Shown one piece after another: positions 5,965 to 6,537 of a DNA stretch of 6,537 nucleotides (its first letter is position 1; every line of letters begins with the position of its first letter). A model generated the notes under the pieces. It was not told the DNA's origin. It saw only the letters and a list, made by a program, of their open reading frames with translations, and made no database searches. The position numbers were made by a program, and so were the translations under genes. The stretch is from an uncultured Verrucomicrobiota bacterium (lineage in GTDB: Bacteria > Verrucomicrobiota > Verrucomicrobiia > Limisphaerales > UBA1096), in assembly GCA_913045395.1 (NCBI GenBank), contig CAJWPV010000087.1:1-6537 (forward strand). The letters run 5' to 3'.

Positions 5965-6537
5965 ATGGAAGCGGTTGCCGAACCCGCCCTGCCGGACGCC
6001 AACGGACGATTTGGCGAATACGGCGGGCGCTATGTACCTGAGACGCTCATGCACCCTCTGCAGGAGCTGGAGGACGAGTATTTTCGCGCGCAGAACGATC
6101 CGGAATTCCAGGTCGAGCTGCAGTATTATCTGCGCGAATTCTGCGGACGCCCCACGCCGCTCTACCACGCCGAGCGCCTCACCCGTGACCTCGGCGGCGC
6201 AAAAATCTACCTCAAGCGCGAGGACCTGCTGCACACCGGCGCGCACAAGATCAACAACGCCATGGGGCAGATTTTGCTGGCCAAGCGGATGGGCAAGACG
6301 CGCATCATCGCCGAGACCGGCGCCGGGCAGCACGGCGTGGCCACCGCCACCGTCGCAGCGATGTTCGGGCTGGAGTGCGTCATTTACATGGGCGCGGTCG
6401 ACTGCAAGCGCCAGGCGCTGAACGTGTTCCGCATGCGCATGCTCGGCGCAGAGGTCGTGCCAGTGGAGGCCGGCCAAAAGACGCTCAAGGAAGCTGTCAA
6501 CGAGGCCATGCGCGACTGGGTCACCAACGTCCGCGGC
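5965..6537 (+). CDS. trpB: Tryptophan synthase beta chain (3' end outside window)
   Basis: TrpB joins indole and L-serine into tryptophan with pyridoxal phosphate, working in an alpha2beta2 complex with TrpA. The window holds 191 of about 400 residues; the frame is open from ATG 5965 to the last base. The start [21 protein letters not shown] leads into [15 protein letters not shown], the family signature near the N-terminus. HTGAHKINN contains Lys95, equivalent to Salmonella Lys87, which forms the Schiff base with the cofactor. [13 protein letters not shown] places Glu117 at the position of the catalytic Glu109, with the same offset of eight. [12 protein letters not shown] and KREDLLHTG are also standard. 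ATG 5965 gives the expected short leader before GRFGEYGG; only a weak purine stretch (GCGGA, 5949-5953) lies upstream. The gene follows fmt by 48 bases and may have its own promoter. trpA would be expected downstream but cannot be seen. Confidence 0.96.
   Translation, partial: MEAVAEPALPDANGRFGEYGGRYVPETLMHPLQELEDEYFRAQNDPEFQVELQYYLREFCGRPTPLYHAERLTRDLGGAKIYLKREDLLHTGAHKINNAMGQILLAKRMGKTRIIAETGAGQHGVATATVAAMFGLECVIYMGAVDCKRQALNVFRMRMLGAEVVPVEAGQKTLKEAVNEAMRDWVTNVRG

Noticed and set aside
5698..6477. 259-codon open frame on the - strand over the end of fmt and trpB
   Set aside because: It is antisense to confident Fmt and TrpB sequence and its translation is low in recognisable structure.

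Overview
The window reads as a bacterial chromosome segment with six protein genes, all on the + strand and closely spaced: the 3' part of nnr (NAD(P)HX repair), a predicted lipoprotein, a large secreted or envelope-anchored ankyrin-repeat protein, a short-form adenylate kinase (adk), methionyl-tRNA formyltransferase (fmt), and the 5' part of trpB. Both end genes run off the window. I see no tRNA or rRNA gene, CRISPR array, insertion sequence or phage gene.

Layout. Positions 1-1269 are GC-rich and encode the bifunctional epimerase/dehydratase Nnr without its N-terminus. Positions 1270-4338 hold two genes of unknown function with lower GC, both for exported proteins: a lipoprotein with a Leu-Pro-Gly-Cys lipobox, then a 607-residue protein. 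The latter has a signal peptide, a beta-rich N-terminal domain, ankyrin repeats, two small beta-barrel-like domains, two membrane segments and a very acidic linker. From 4378 on, the sequence returns to GC-rich housekeeping genes: adk, fmt and trpB.

Organism. The mix of conserved housekeeping genes with a multidomain exported ankyrin protein, the absence of convincing Shine-Dalgarno sequences and the short adenylate kinase would fit the PVC group, perhaps Verrucomicrobiota. This is an impression from protein style, not a database result. Gene order gives no clear operon logic beyond shared direction and short gaps. nnr, adk, fmt and trpB are unrelated housekeeping functions, while the lipoprotein and ankyrin protein may act together at the envelope.

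The most striking DNA-level signal is an over-represented palindrome, TTGGCCAA (often GCTTGGCCAAGC). It occurs six times, in two codon registers and once between genes, and is absent from the lower-GC central block. The second notable feature is the compositional and domain mosaic inside the ankyrin gene.
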